A stretch of DNA of 64,000 nucleotides, taken from positions 124,001-188,000 of the forward strand of contig JAYKXP010000079.1 in NCBI GenBank assembly GCA_037176845.1, given 5' to 3'. The position numbers and the translations under genes were made by a program. This document shows, piece by piece, positions 1 to 12,345 of this stretch; position 1 is the stretch's first letter; each line of letters opens with the position of its first letter. The notes beneath the pieces are model-generated. The model was not told the DNA's origin. It did no database searches and worked only from the letters and a program-made list of their open reading frames with translations. This DNA comes from Paramarasmius palmivorus (taxonomy: Eukaryota > Basidiomycota > Agaricomycetes > Agaricales > Marasmiaceae).

Positions 1-1084
1 ATTAGAGGATCCATTTTAGGGTCTATCGAGGTTTTGGAATCAAGTGAGAGTATGGCGAGTCAGGGCTGAGGATTGATCATAGGAGTGAGCGTTTTCGGTT
101 GTTCATTTTGGCGGGCGTATGACTGACGGCGATGGTAGAGTGTTTGTAGCGGGATAGCCCAGGCAGCTCAACGGGATCGGCGTCATGAAATACCTTTTTT
201 AAGAACCCGTGTTTTCTGGGACGCTCGTATCGAAGTTTCAAGCCGCAAGGGAATGAGGTGCCCGGATTAGTACTTTACCAACTTAGTGAACGTTCGCCCT
301 CCCATCCGTCATTCCGGGAATGGCAGAATCAACAGGAATGAGCTGGCGGATGGGCAAGCTATTATGCTCGGGAAGGAGAGGTACTTGACTTTCCTTCCTC
401 CATTTATCTGCTCCTTTCCAACGTGTACCTCCAGGAGCAAGTGGGAGTATGGCGAGTCGGGCGTGGCGATTGTCCATAGGAGTAAGCGTTCTTTGTTTGT
501 TTGTTTTGGTGGACGTATAGCTGACGGCGATGGTAGTGTTTGTAAGGGCTGAGACGAGCAGCTTTATTGGGATATCAGATATATTTAGTTTGAGAAGGAT
601 CTCTATCACTATTTCAATTTGTGTTCGTTATTGGTCTGCATCAAACTTTCGAATTACTGCAAGACACCAAGGAACGGAGCGCCGGGTTTAGCGCCTGTTC
701 CTCTCAAGACCAACCCCATGCCCGGCTTTCACAGTGCCTCAGATATCCATACATGTCTTGTTCTGGCGTCGCATCTGAACTTGTCTAGGATGAGCATTCG
801 CATCCGGGGCACATTTGGGACTTGAGATGGCATCTTCCGTGAATATGTGAGTAATTAGTGAATCATCCATGTCGCGGGGATTTTTGAGTTGAACGCTGTG
901 CACCCAATATAGAAGTATCAAACCCGAGGATTTCGTCACCGTGCTCCAAACGAAGCATTTCTTGCGAGCCTTGGGAAAAAACATAGTCAGAAGTCAACCG
1001 GCCTCGAGCACTGCCTCAAAGTCTGGACGTAAAAAGCCACAGCAAAGCTGCAGAACTTTCTAAGTCTCCCAACCTTTCTCCGTC
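1..1084. other. Gene-free leader region
   Basis: No convincing coding exon was found here. Short open frames on both strands have no splice support or recognisable motifs. The stretch holds one pair of diverged direct repeats (listed separately) and, in its last few hundred bases, presumably the promoter of the gene starting at 1085. Confidence 0.5.
40..553 (+). repeat. Pair of diverged ~115-bp direct repeats
   Basis: Positions 40-158 and 438-553 align over their whole length: both contain TATGGCGAGTC, then CATAGGAGT(G/A)AGCGTT, then GACGGCGATGGTAG followed by TGTTTGTA. They differ by substitutions and small indels, so the duplication is not recent. The 280-bp spacer is not repeated. No transposon ends are visible. 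Confidence 0.75.
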
Positions 1085-3754
1085 ATGGAATTTGAAGCCC
1101 AGCTCTACGCTCGTCTTCTTTATCCCCTCGGACACGGTTATGCCCTCTGGTGTCCGGAACCCAACGAAGCCCTTCCTGCAGAATACACTCGCGAAGGAAT
1201 CCGACTCGGTGACGTTGGACTCATTACACTCGATGGCGGTTTCGACTTTCTCTTCAACATCTGCTTACCTGCTGATGATCCCATTAACCGATCTCGTGGC
1301 ACACCCGAACAGTTTCGCCCTCTTCCATGCGACGGACAGGTATTCCAGAACTCCCATTTCTTCAAACCCGGAGAACCTGTCTACAGTCGACGAGCGACGT
1401 GTCGTCAGATCAGTGTTGGGGGTTCAGCAACTATTCCGTGTGTTTCTATCCTTTCGTCACTGGTCATTTGGTTGTTCTGACATTTCATTTCAAGTGCTTT
1501 TCCTATCGGCGCAGGGGCAGGCATCGAAATTTCCTTCAGCAATAACAGTGGCGCAGTCCTGATGATCCCTACAGATTCAGCAAGGGTAGATATACTGCAA
1601 CGTCGGGCATTTCGTGAATACGCACAGGCGCACGCAGCTAGCTGGTACCAATTCGCCAACGACACGCTTGGTAGGGATGCCGAAAACGGTTCGATATACC
1701 TTGTGACTGGACACGACAAATCCACTGCTTGGGAAAACGCCGTTTTTGACAGTTCGTATTCCAGTCAATCGTGCACATTCATGTTCGAGCCAGGTGGCAT
1801 AGTGGGCGGGCAGATGAAGCTATCACAATCCTCGATCCTTCAATCATCTGTCAGGCACAGATGTTCTTTCCTTCATCATCAATCTCAGCTTCGACAAAAT
1901 CAAGCACTTTTCATACGTGGTTTTCGGGTATCAATACGACAGGGACTGTCTGTACGGTTTCGTGGCGGAGTCAAAGTCTCTGGCACGTACACATCTACCG
2001 CAAAGGATATTTTGGGACCAGTACCTCGTCTTTCACAGGCAGGGTCCTCATTCTCAATGTCGTGGGGTGCCCCAAGCGGTAGTTCCAGAAGTGGAGACAT
2101 GGATACTGGCCTGACCGACGACGACTACAAGGCATACAACTCGTCGAGCATGGTCGTGGACTCTCCCAATAGCTCAGACAGCGATAGGAACCACGATAGC
2201 CCAAGCAATGGTAGTGATACCACGAGTATCGGGGAAGACGACTACTTGCCCCCTTCCCAAGTCAGTTCCTGTGCATCCTGATGTTTGATTACGTCCCAAC
2301 CGACAATTTTAGCTTCACCACCCTCTGATCTTCATCAATAACGATATATTGAAAAATGTAAGTGGCTAACCTTCCAGGTGTACGTTGTGTTGATTAAATC
2401 ACAGGACCCAACAATCGACGTCGTTGTCACACACGATGATGATTGGATAGCGCTTCTTATTTCAGAGGTGTGTACATAGATCGCTAGCATTTGTCATCCT
2501 ACTGATGCCAAAATACACAGGATACTGAGATGCCAGATGACGAAACATTAGCGAGGCGTTTTTATGAGAAGTATAGTGTTTTCGAATCAGATGGTAATTC
2601 GACATCTTCTTACCATCGACTCAAGTCTGATACATCGGTTAATTTTAGGATGTGCTGTTTTGAAGCTGCGCCTGTTGGATCTCTACAATCCGCCACTCGT
2701 AGAAATCAGGTCCCTGATACGAAGTATGCGACGTTAGTGTATTACCCTTGTTATTTAATGTTCTAACTTACGCCGATTGCAGCAGAGACTATCGATTACA
2801 CCAGGGAAGCCATCTCCCGCCAATTCCGAGTCCCTGCTCGATCTCCGAGCAATGACCTCTTTTCAACTCTCGACGACGATGACCTCTGTTTGTGTCCCGA
2901 TAGTCCACTACTTGCGGAGCATCTAGAGGTATTTTCCAGTGACGCGATGAGACTTTCTAGCAGAGCATTCCCGTGGACTTTCAAGTCTGACTCAGTGAGC
3001 GATATTCCAGCACAGGCTAGTAGCGCTTACACGGGCGAGGCTACTAGAAGACTCACCCCCTTTCCTTTCCGGCATCGATCTCTGAACGATGCCCTCTTTT
3101 CGGCTCTCCGCGAAGATGATTCTTCGCACTTACATAGCCCATTACCAACGGGGTATCCGGTGGCACTTTCTAGGGCAACAAACCCGCCGAAGCCGGACTT
3201 TAGCGACGACCCTGAGCCGAAAATGCGGTATAGTGGTCACACAAAGCCCGACTCTGGACTGATACACGAACGTCGGATCCTGAAGACCGTTACGATTGGG
3301 GCAACGGAGGCAGCAGGCAGTCACGGTGACAGGCTATCACGACGTGTTCTGGTAGTAGGACGCAAGCAGTCAATACCATCAAACTACAAGTTGGAGGATA
3401 CACGATCCTTCGTTCACAAGGCTCAAACAAAGATACGCCCAGTAGAACTCGGTAGTTATCGAAATAATGAGTGCAGGCCTTCCTGGTTAGAACAGGAGCT
3501 TGACTGCGATTGTTTGACAATAGTTCACGGGGGCTCATGCAGTGAGTTTTAATTCTTCTACTTTGTACATGAGCAAACTAACCAGCCCTACAGAACATAA
3601 AGACGAAGCGACCTTACCTTATCCGTGTAAAAATGCGCCGAATTGTCCAAAACGTTTCCCAACGATGCATGTCGCGAAACACCATTCCGAATCTTGTACT
3701 GAGATGGATCCACATGCAGAGCGTGTGCCGCTTCCTGACACATTTTCTGCCTAA
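1085..3754 (+). CDS. Conserved Agaricomycete protein of unknown function with C-terminal Cys/His zinc-finger-like tail
   Basis: Multi-exon gene; model 1085-1439, 1515-2260, 2313-2357, 2405-2467, 2521-2593, 2649-2732, 2783-3541, 3594-3754, which stays in frame throughout and gives about 761 residues. A further short intron near 1850-1888 is possible. The N-terminus (MEFEAQLYARLLYPLGHGY) and the segments with LYLVTGxDKxxxW-like and NQALFIRGFRVSIR-like sequence belong to a family I recognise as widespread in mushroom genomes but without known function. The middle carries a Ser/Asp-rich linker and a VVVTHDDDWIALL segment also typical of that family. The last exon adds CKNAPNCPKRF...HxxxC spacing that could bind zinc. 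Start chosen at the family's conserved MEFEAQLY. Function unknown; a link with DNA or chromatin would be a guess from the finger only. Confidence 0.8.
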
Positions 3755-4664
3755 CCCTATCATCGGAGGACTACTGTGTACTTGCTATTTCTTGCATATT
3801 ATTCCCAGCTAGCGCTTTGATGTACTCCACACTTAATCTTGCTATTTCTTGCTCCTGGGATGTTGTGTTTTATGTTTTATAGGCCACCACTGAGTCATTA
3901 TGTTATGCATTATAATAGTACTTGCACCAACACTTCGCTCATAGCCGTCTGAATTCGTGAATATGAGTGTTGAAGTTTGAACGATGCTTGAAGAGAAACA
4001 AAGGCAGTAGGCGCGTGTTGAGCGCTTGTCATCGGCATCGGCATCGGCCATTGGCAGGAAACACTGACACTACTTACAAGCACTGAAAGTAGATGCATTT
4101 ATTTCAGTGGCTCGTATTCCTATGTTTTGACTCGTACTACTGGGCGGTGACTCGTACTCTCTTTGGAGACTCGTATTTTGAACTGGGACTCGTACTGGGT
4201 ACGAGCCAGTCCCAGCCGGATGACTTGGACCGGTGACTCGTACTCCCGGTTACCGGGACACCTTGGTTCTCATCGACGTCGTTGTCAACAGTCCGCTCAT
4301 TTCAAACCCCGCGATATAGCTCAAACCAGGCTCAAACCGTATTTTGACCCAAGAATGCTTAGCAATTCCTACTACCCGATGAGCTGTTGGGGTAGTAAAT
4401 GGGCAATGGTGAGGGATATAGAGGCAGCAAGGGTGTCGCGTCGTTGGCATGGACTTGATACCCATATTTGGGTGGTTGATTCTGCAGCTGGTGAGTATTA
4501 AATTTATCATTCGCTCTGTCACTGATTCAAATTGGTTCAAGACTAGGTGTGATGCAACACCTGGCAACGCTGGTTGCAATCAGTATTGGGTGAACACCTC
4601 TTCCGCACGACTCCCATCGACATCCCATAACAGCCCATAACGCTCCTTACCGTGGTTCAGGCGG
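3755..4664. other. Intergenic region with CTCGTA repeat cluster
   Basis: No gene is supported between the zinc-tailed protein and the first NACHT gene. The only structure seen is the CTCGTA cluster at 4108-4245. The last 100 bases presumably include the promoter and leader of the NACHT gene starting at 4665. Confidence 0.5.
4108..4245 (+). repeat. Cluster of short (G)ACTCGTA(C/T) repeats
   Basis: The octamer-like motif RCTCGTAY occurs about six times within ~140 bases (around 4108, 4127, 4150, 4170, 4187 and 4235), with one inverted copy (TACGAGCC near 4200). Spacing is irregular at 17-25 bases apart from the last gap, so it is a motif cluster rather than a clean tandem array. Confidence 0.6.
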
Positions 4665-7034
4665 ATGGCATTCAATGCCTCTCATGCATCTATAAGCGGC
4701 GACGCACTCAATGTAGTCCATGGAAACCAAATCAACACAACGTACCACTTCGATAACCCGAGTGAGTACCAGATTCCTTATTCGACAAATTCCCCTTGAC
4801 CATTTCTCCAAGATAAAGTCCTCGAATTTGTGGCTGCTTATGCCTCTCCAAACGCGTTTTACAACTCCGAAGAACGCTTTCCCCCTCCCAACTGCCATCC
4901 AGGCACTCGCACCAAGATCTTGTTAGACTGCAACCAGTGGATTGCGAAAAAAGTACCGAGCGCACGAGTCTTCTGGATACAAGGGCCCGCAGGAGTCGGG
5001 AAGTCCGCGATCATGCAGAGCCTTTCCGAAAAGCATGCCCAGAAACAGTCAGCACGACATAAAAACCCGCGATTATCAGCCAGTTTCTTCTTTTCCCGGA
5101 ATGATTCCACCCGCGACAAATTGGACCCTTTCGTTGCAACCATCATATATCAGTTTCTCACCATCAAATCTCTCCGGACTGCGCTTGGCCCGTCTATCAT
5201 CGAAACGATTCGCTCAAATCCCCACATATTCCGGACATCATTCGAGGACCAGTTCCAGAAACTTATCCTTGAGCCATGCTCAAAGGTTGACCAACGGAAA
5301 TGGGACCAACTCCCGAATCTTGTGGTTATTGACGGAATCGATGAGTGTATCCTGATCCCATCCCAGGAACGACTCATCGCGATGATACGGCTAGCAATAT
5401 CAAGTTGCCGTCTCATATTCCTGCTTGCCAGTCGTCCAGAACCCCGAATCTGTCGGGCATTCAAACATGCATCATTCGCTTCCCTCCTACACCATCTCGT
5501 TGTCGGAGACTCTGATGAGTCCACTCGCGATATCACCACGTATTTCCATGAATGCTTCAGCCACCTGCAAGATACACACCCTGCACTATGCCACCTGGAC
5601 GTGTCATGGCCTGGCGAAGAGAAGATCCGCAAGCTCGTGAATAGAGCGTGCGGACAATTCATCTTTGCTGTCACCGTTATGAAGTATCTCGAAAGCGACG
5701 ACGACCTACCGTCAAGACGCCTAGAAGACGTTCTTCGTATCCGAGCAGAGGACCTTCCAGAATCTCCATACCCGGCATTGGATTTGCTTTACCGTCAGAT
5801 TCTGAAGACGTCCCCCAAGTGGGGCGAGGTCCGCAGTATTCTCCGCGTCCTCACGTTTGAGAAGACCGTAGTGCCCGCTCAACTTCTAGTGCGGTCTCCG
5901 AAAGGAATCAGCGCACTCCTGCAATTCGAAAGCGGCAGAGTGGAAAGCCTCCTGTTCAGATTACACTCTGTTCTAGAGGTACCCAGTGACGGTGGACCAA
6001 TACGCATTTTCCATGCCTCTTTCACGGAATACCTCTTAGATCCTATGCGTTCCAAAGAGTATTACGTTAAATCACCCACCGAGTCAGGCTATTATGACCT
6101 AGTTGCGCAGGCTTTCCTTCGTGCCATCTCAGCTCAGTCACAAGAATATCTGCGAAGCCCATCCGACTTCATCTCCCGCATACCTGAATCCTTGTACATC
6201 TCAAAGTACCTGGCTAGTAACAATAGCTTTCCTGGTGTTTCACTCCTCGCCGTGTTTCACTTCATCCACCAAGTCAAGTCACCAAGTGATGATCTGCTGG
6301 CAGACTTGAATCAGTTCGACCCATATCCATTTGCGACTTGGTTATTGAATTGGAGGAGTGATGTTCCGAGAGCCCACCATCTCGACGCTTGGAATAGTGC
6401 CATCCAGTGGGCTATGGTAGGTCTTGTCACCAGTTACGCATACTTATATTGACTGATATGATGCACAGTCTTTCGGACCTAGGGCACCTAGTACATTTCT
6501 GAGAAGAACGGTGTCATTTCTGTGTAGCTTCTGCATCAGTGGTTCGCCCGCTGGCGATGCATCAGCCTTGCTATCTAACGAGATGGCATTTTTGGACCAG
6601 ATGTTCTACATGCTGACAGACGCTCGCTATAATAGCAGACACCTCGGAAAAGACAAATTCGTCTTGGGTTCTTATCACGTCTTTCCCGCTTATGGAGCTC
6701 CAAATTCATTGATGAGTTTCACCATCACGCGCGAGAAGGTTGAGACTATAGATAGGCTACTTGCCTCTCTCGGTGAATGTAACATGAAACTCCTCGTTCA
6801 AGACATTTGTAACGATACCTACCAGAGCGTTCAGAAACTCGACTTGGATAAGGTAACTCACATGCTTCGTTTCCTTGTATTCCCGCTGATAAACAAGTCA
6901 TGCAGCATACCGATCTGTACACTCTCAAGAAACTGGTAGCACAACGCAGACAGGACTTTGGCCTACCTGTGTTTCCTTTTACACCGCCGCGCCAGTTCAG
7001 GAAGCCAAGACGAACAGGAACGAAACTCAGATGA
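4665..7034 (+). CDS. NACHT/STAND NTPase (NLR-like), copy A
   Basis: Four exons: 4665-4761, 4813-6416, 6469-6852, 6906-7034, about 737 residues. The short first exon encodes a family-typical leader ending in VVHGNQINTTYHF. The P-loop NTPase core follows: Walker A GPAGVGKS near residues 90-97, a sensor-like SFFFSRNDSTRDK stretch, and Walker B VVIDGIDE near 203-210, then SRPEPRI typical of these fungal nephrocystin-3/NACHT-like proteins. No WD40, ankyrin or TPR repeats are seen; the C-terminal ~400 residues are helical and unassigned. STAND NTPases act as signal-triggered switches and in fungi are linked to non-self recognition and programmed cell death, but nothing here shows the ligand or effector. 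A paralogue with matching exon borders lies 690 bp downstream. The first intron uses an AAG acceptor; the reading frame across it is exact. Confidence 0.9.
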
Positions 7035-7723
7035 GGATGGCACTCGGCCTGGCAAAGTTTAAGGTGTCGTCGACTTATGTCACGTTAGAAAGCCAGAACC
7101 CCAGCGCGACTGGCTAGGCACCAAGTCGGGGTACCTTTCATCAACGAGGAGCCTCTGCCCGCGTTGGACGGTCGCTATCTTCACGCTAACCGCAGCGGGA
7201 GTCAAGACTTATCGAAGGGTTCCGTGTGCAAGCAACGCCTCACATCTCGGGATGGAAGACGAGTCTCTGTATATCCTTTCGTTTGACGGTCTGGCTATCT
7301 CACGCTAAAGTTACTCAGATCACAGTCTACTCTGAGGCCTTCTCGAGTGTCCCAGCTCGGTTCTGAACCATGAACACAACGAAGATACGAGAGGGAACAT
7401 TTTTGTCCTGTCAAGCATCGAACTCCGGTGAAGATATCCAGCATTCCAATTGCTCCTCACAGGCCTCCCCCTCACGACACTACTCAGGCGCGCGCGAGGT
7501 ACCCGGCGATACGCATTTGGATCCCAAACCGGTGAGTCTTCTTCGAGCAATGTAAATGACGTTCATTGACCACAATCACACAGTCTGACAGGAGAATTCA
7601 ATAGAACATGGCGTGACCCAAGCACCGCGTAAGGGGAATAGTTTACATGCACAGCCGCTGGTGCCTCTTTCTTTCTCGCCATTCCCATCGATAACCGTAT
7701 CCTCAGGGCGACGGGGAAGGACA
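7035..7723. other. Intergenic spacer between NACHT paralogues
   Basis: No gene, repeat or RNA is recognised. It must hold the 3' end of copy A and the promoter of copy B. No upstream similarity to the 5' flank of copy A was noticed by eye. Confidence 0.5.
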
Positions 7724-10653
7724 ATGTCATTCTTCCCCGATGCCAGACAGTTCACAGTCAACCATAGTGCCTTCAACTTGGTCCATGGGAACCAGGTCAA
7801 TAACTTCAACGCAGCTGAATCGAGTGAGTACCTCCTTACTGGCGTCGAGGAAGCGGGTACTCATAATAGGCAAAGACAGGATCATCGAACTGGTAGCAAA
7901 CTATGCCGCTGCTAATGCCTTCTACGACTCCGAGCAACGCTTTCCTCCACCCAACTGCCTTCCAGGCACTCGCATCGAGATGCTGATGGCTCTCAATAAC
8001 TGGATCGCGAAGGAATCGAGCAACATCCCAGTCTATTGGATATATGGACCAGCCGGAGTCGGCAAATCAGCGATTTTGCAGAATCTGTCAGAAACCCATG
8101 GCCAATGCCGGTTGGCTGCGAGCTTCTTCTTCTCTCGGAACGATTCCACTCGTGACAAGCTGGATCCCTTCGTCGTCACCATCGTCTACCAGCTCCTCAA
8201 ATCAGAACCCCTTCGAGCTGCATTAGGCTCATTAATCATTGACGCAATTCGATCAGACCCCAAAATCTTCCAATCCTCCTCCGAAAATCAATTTCGAAAG
8301 CTGATCCTTGAGCCATGTTGCAAGGTGGACCCCAAAGAGTGGCAGAATCTACCCAATCTTGTGATTATCGACGGACTCGACGAGTGTATCTTGATACCAT
8401 CCCAGGAAAGGCTTATCGCGATGATACGAAGAGCCACACAGGAATGCCCCCTCATCTTCCTGATTGCTAGTCGTCCGGAGCCCAGAATCTGTCGGGCATT
8501 CGAGCATGACTCGTTCGCTTCCCAGGTACGCTGTCTTGCTGTCGGGGACTCCTATGGGACGATGAGAGACATAACCACGTATTTTCATGTGCGTTTCAGC
8601 CAACTACAGGACACTCACCACGCGCTGCGTCATATGGACGTGTCATGGCCCGGTGAAAATGTGATCCGAAGGCTCGTCGACAGAGCTTCCGGGCAATTCA
8701 TCTTTGCTGCGACGGTCATGAAGTACCTCGAGAGCGACGACGAACTACCGACGGAGCGCTTAGAAGCTATCCTTCGCATAAGAGCCGAAGACCTTCCGAA
8801 GTCACCATACCCCGACCTGGATCTCCTCTACAACCAGATTTTGTCGGCTTGTCCCAAATGGGATGAGGTTCGCAAAGTCCTCGGCTTACTCCTCTCTCGT
8901 AACTTCGACATCCCACTCATTATTGGACGTAGAGAATACAGAGGCGAGAGCATTATGGGCATGGATTATAGTCATCTGCAGTCGTCCATACAATCTGGAA
9001 AGGGCATCTCAGTATCCCAAGAGAGAAGGGGGAGAAGGGGGTTTGATCGCTTCTGGTCTGCCAAAGTCATTGAGGTACTTCTCAACTATGACCCAGGGAG
9101 ACTTGAAACCCTACTTTTTAGACTGCACTCGGTGATAGAGGTACCCAGCGGCAGCGGGAATATACACATCTTACACGCTTCTTTCATGGAATACCTTACA
9201 GATTCGAAGCGTTCAAGAGACTACCACATCCAACCACACACCGACACAAGTTACATGGACCTAGTAGTGCAAGCTTTCCTCCGTGCTATCTCGCTCCGGT
9301 CGCAAGAGTATTCCCACAACCTGTTCAATTCAACTCCAAAGCTACCAGAGGGGAACACCTTGTATATAGCAGACGTTTTGAAGGTCTTCTTCATCGATGA
9401 AGTGCTCTTTGCTGTTTTCCCTCTCATGTCCGAGGTAAAGACTCCAAGTGACGAGCTACTACGAGCATTGAACCAATTCGATCCGTACCCTTTTGCAACA
9501 TGGCTCTTGAATTGGCAAGATGCTACTCAACAACGCGGCTACTTCAGTGCCTGGAAGCGTGCCATTAGGTGGGCCATGGTAAGTTCAATGTCACTTGGTG
9601 GTACCTTTACTTATATGTGTGCCCAGTCCCTTCGTACCAAAACTCCTTGGACATTTCTCAGTAACATGGAGAAGTTCTTGGGTTGCTTCTATATCGGGTC
9701 ACCGGGCACATCAGCTTCACGGCTGAGCCATGCTACAGCGTTCTTGGAACGTGCCTTCTATGCAACCAACGCTCACCAGCATGATTGGTGTGAACTTGTT
9801 GGCCACGCGAGCGAGTTTGGGATGGGAGATGATGTATATATTCTCCCAGTTGATCAGACTCCGCCGCCGTCCTGGTTGACCTTTACTACCAATCTGGAAA
9901 TGGGCGAGAGCATGCGTAGACTCCTGGTTTCCCTCCGTCGCTGTGAGAAGCATAGCCTCATCCAAGACATACGGAATGATACCTACAACAGCGTGAATGA
10001 TCTAGTTAAGGTGATACTCAAGTTTGTGATGTTTAGTTTCGGTTACTGAACTAGTTATTCAGCACAACGATCTATACTCTCTGAAGAAGCTGGTGACACG
10101 GCACCGAAACTTATTCGGCTTATCGGCCCATTCATGTTCGCCGCCCATCACAGAAGACGAGCTATTCGACGCGGTGGTAAAGTTATTTCATCCGACTAGC
10201 TGGGATACAACTAGCAAAGCGCTGATACATTGCGGAGTCATCTCGAGCCAGCAAGCTGAGGCTCCTCCAGTTCAACGGCAACTCTTGCTAGTCCAGAAGA
10301 GAGAAGAGGTGAAACCAGATGCTACATCCAGCCAAAGATCCCCAAGACCTGGTCGGCAACAAGATGGTGCAAAACAAAGAACAGAACGAACCATACCTGA
10401 CCGACAAGGTGCTTATAGGCATGGGAGAGTGTCTACTCCGACGCAAGGAGGCCAATCTACACCGACACGATCCTCTCCGGCACGGGAACGCCATGTCACC
10501 CCAACGAGCGGCTCATGCTCTCCGAGTCCAGCACGGGAACGACAGACTCCAAAGCGAGATGGTCAATCCACTCTGGAACGAGGAAAACCACCTCTCCAGC
10601 GAGGTCAGCCCAACATTGTGCGAGCTGTTCAGTCTAGACCACCGTTTCGGTAA
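7724..10653 (+). CDS. NACHT/STAND NTPase (NLR-like), copy B with extended tail
   Basis: Four exons: 7724-7823, 7876-9578, 9627-10010, 10063-10653, about 925 residues. Start chosen at MSFFPDARQFTVNH, the usual N-terminus of this family in mushrooms, followed by NLVHGNQVNNFN. Walker A GPAGVGKS lies near residue 91 and Walker B VIIDGLDE near 207. It is clearly paralogous to the gene at 4665: exon 3 is 384 nt in both and the first intron ends in AAG in both. It differs by an insertion (residues ~400-430) and by a ~150-residue Arg/Pro/Ser/Thr-rich C-terminus with repeated SPARER units. A second open frame overlaps the tail (10319-10690), so the exact C-terminus is uncertain. Role inferred as a signal-activated NTPase switch; ligand unknown. 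Confidence 0.9.
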
Positions 10654-11368
10654 CGCACTACGGTCGATGCTAGAAGAAGTAAAAGTATGAGCATTTGCAA
10701 AGTGTTTATCCGAATAGGCGCCCTAACTTGAGGTTAACCGTCATATGCTCAGAAGCGCAACAACAGAAACGACGGGATGGATCTGCGTTTCGGTTACAGG
10801 CATGAACAGGCAGTGGAAATCCCGAAGGAAGCAAAAAGATGAAGATGGCATAGGGCAATTTGGCATCTCGGTCAGGGGTACCAATAGGCAAGCAATTTTG
10901 AGAGAGAAATTGAAGGGGAAGGAATGGGTTCACGATCAATGAAAGGGGCTCGACGGCTACATGTGTTCTGCACCAGGACGATAGGCATGGACGTGCAGAT
11001 GATCTTGTTTCGCTTCAGATTATCACTGTCTGATTCCTATTTATATTGTCTACAAGCACAGGCAAGCACAGTGCTGTGTCGTAGAGAGCACAGAGACAAA
11101 TTGTAGGGTGTTTGTTAGGTTGTATCAAGAAGGTAGTACGATTTGCGACACGGTTGTATGTGGTCCTCGCAAGGCCGGCCCGTTTGGGGTCGTTGACGTT
11201 TCACTGTACAAATACTTATTAGCACTGGACTGGAGAGGAACGGGGATATGTGACTCACCAGCCTCTGTATCGTTGTTATATTGAACCGCAGACTTGCTGA
11301 GAGCGACACGTCTATAGACGGATGTCACGGTGGTTGCGGTGTGAGTACATGTGAGTTTCGATGTTGGG

Positions 11369-11407
11369 CTACGGTAGTCCAGAACGGCATGGTTGATTTT
11401 GGATTTT
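11369..11407 (-). repeat. Inverted copy 1 of a dispersed ~40-bp repeat
   Basis: The reverse complement of this stretch matches 12306-12345 at all but about three bases, sharing AAAATCCAAAATC and TCTGGACTACCGTAG. Similarity stops abruptly on both sides. The pair encloses about 900 bp. Confidence 0.75.
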
Positions 11408-12305
11408 CCTCGGATTTTCCCCGATGCTCGGGTTCGTATAGATAGATAGATCAACCTCTTCCTCCTACATATTTACTGTCTTTTCAATGAAAATCACGCT
11501 GTTTTTGAAGCTTTGAGCTGCAGAATGATCACGATACATCCTGTGTGAGCCCATATTCATTTTTTCTGGGGATTCTGTGGACAAACCATGCCTACAACCA
11601 TTGGTAACACATTGGATACCTCAAAGATAGCTTGAAGATAGCCGTTACCCTCTTGAATCAGGATGACACCCTTTGGGGGGCTTGTTATACTGTTGCTGGC
11701 TCATGAGCTTACTTGTTGTCTGCTCCTCAGGCCTCAGAGTGGAAGGAGACCCAGGACAAGCCGCAACCTAGCTGTAATGTCCAACACTGATATTGACTGT
11801 TTGAGCGCGCATTGACGCAAAAGTTAGATCTTACACCATGGATTCAACTCTCAAATGATACATGGATGGTATATATAGTTTTATCATGGTCCTGAAACGG
11901 ATGAGTGAAGAAGGAATCTACATCTGACCTCAGAGTTTAGTTCTTTGTGAGGGATTGCAATCTACATGCGCTCATGCTATTTACTAGATAGGTATACATA
12001 CCAGTACCTCAGATATGACTTTCAGTCTCCTTCAACGCGTCAAAATCCCCCTCTAGAGCGTGCAATTCCCCCAAGAAAAGCTAGAGATGCTGGACGCGCG
12101 TCGGGCGTCTATATTCCACGTGACTGGACGACAAACCCTTTGCCCAGGCACCCCACTCGTTTCTCGCTCGTTTCCCTAATTTACTGACATATAAAGCTTT
12201 TGCAGAACAGTAAATGGCCATCTTGAACAATTCAAGTGCGAAGGGCCACTCGAAAATACGGTTGGAGGGGGATTCCAGATCCGACTCAAGGTCCATCAAC
12301 GGCGC

Positions 12306-12345
12306 GAAAATCCAAAATCATCCATGCCGCTCTGGACTACCGTAG
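12306..12345 (+). repeat. Inverted copy 2 of a dispersed ~40-bp repeat
   Basis: Partner of 11369-11407 in opposite orientation. Shared core CCATGCCG followed by (T/C)TCTGGACTACCGTAG. Could be ends of a small decayed element or a dispersed conserved motif; no target-site duplication was found. Confidence 0.75.

Noticed and set aside
10319..10690. Open frame overlapping the NACHT copy B tail as a separate gene
   Set aside because: It shares the exon with copy B and has no own promoter space; kept only as an alternative C-terminus.
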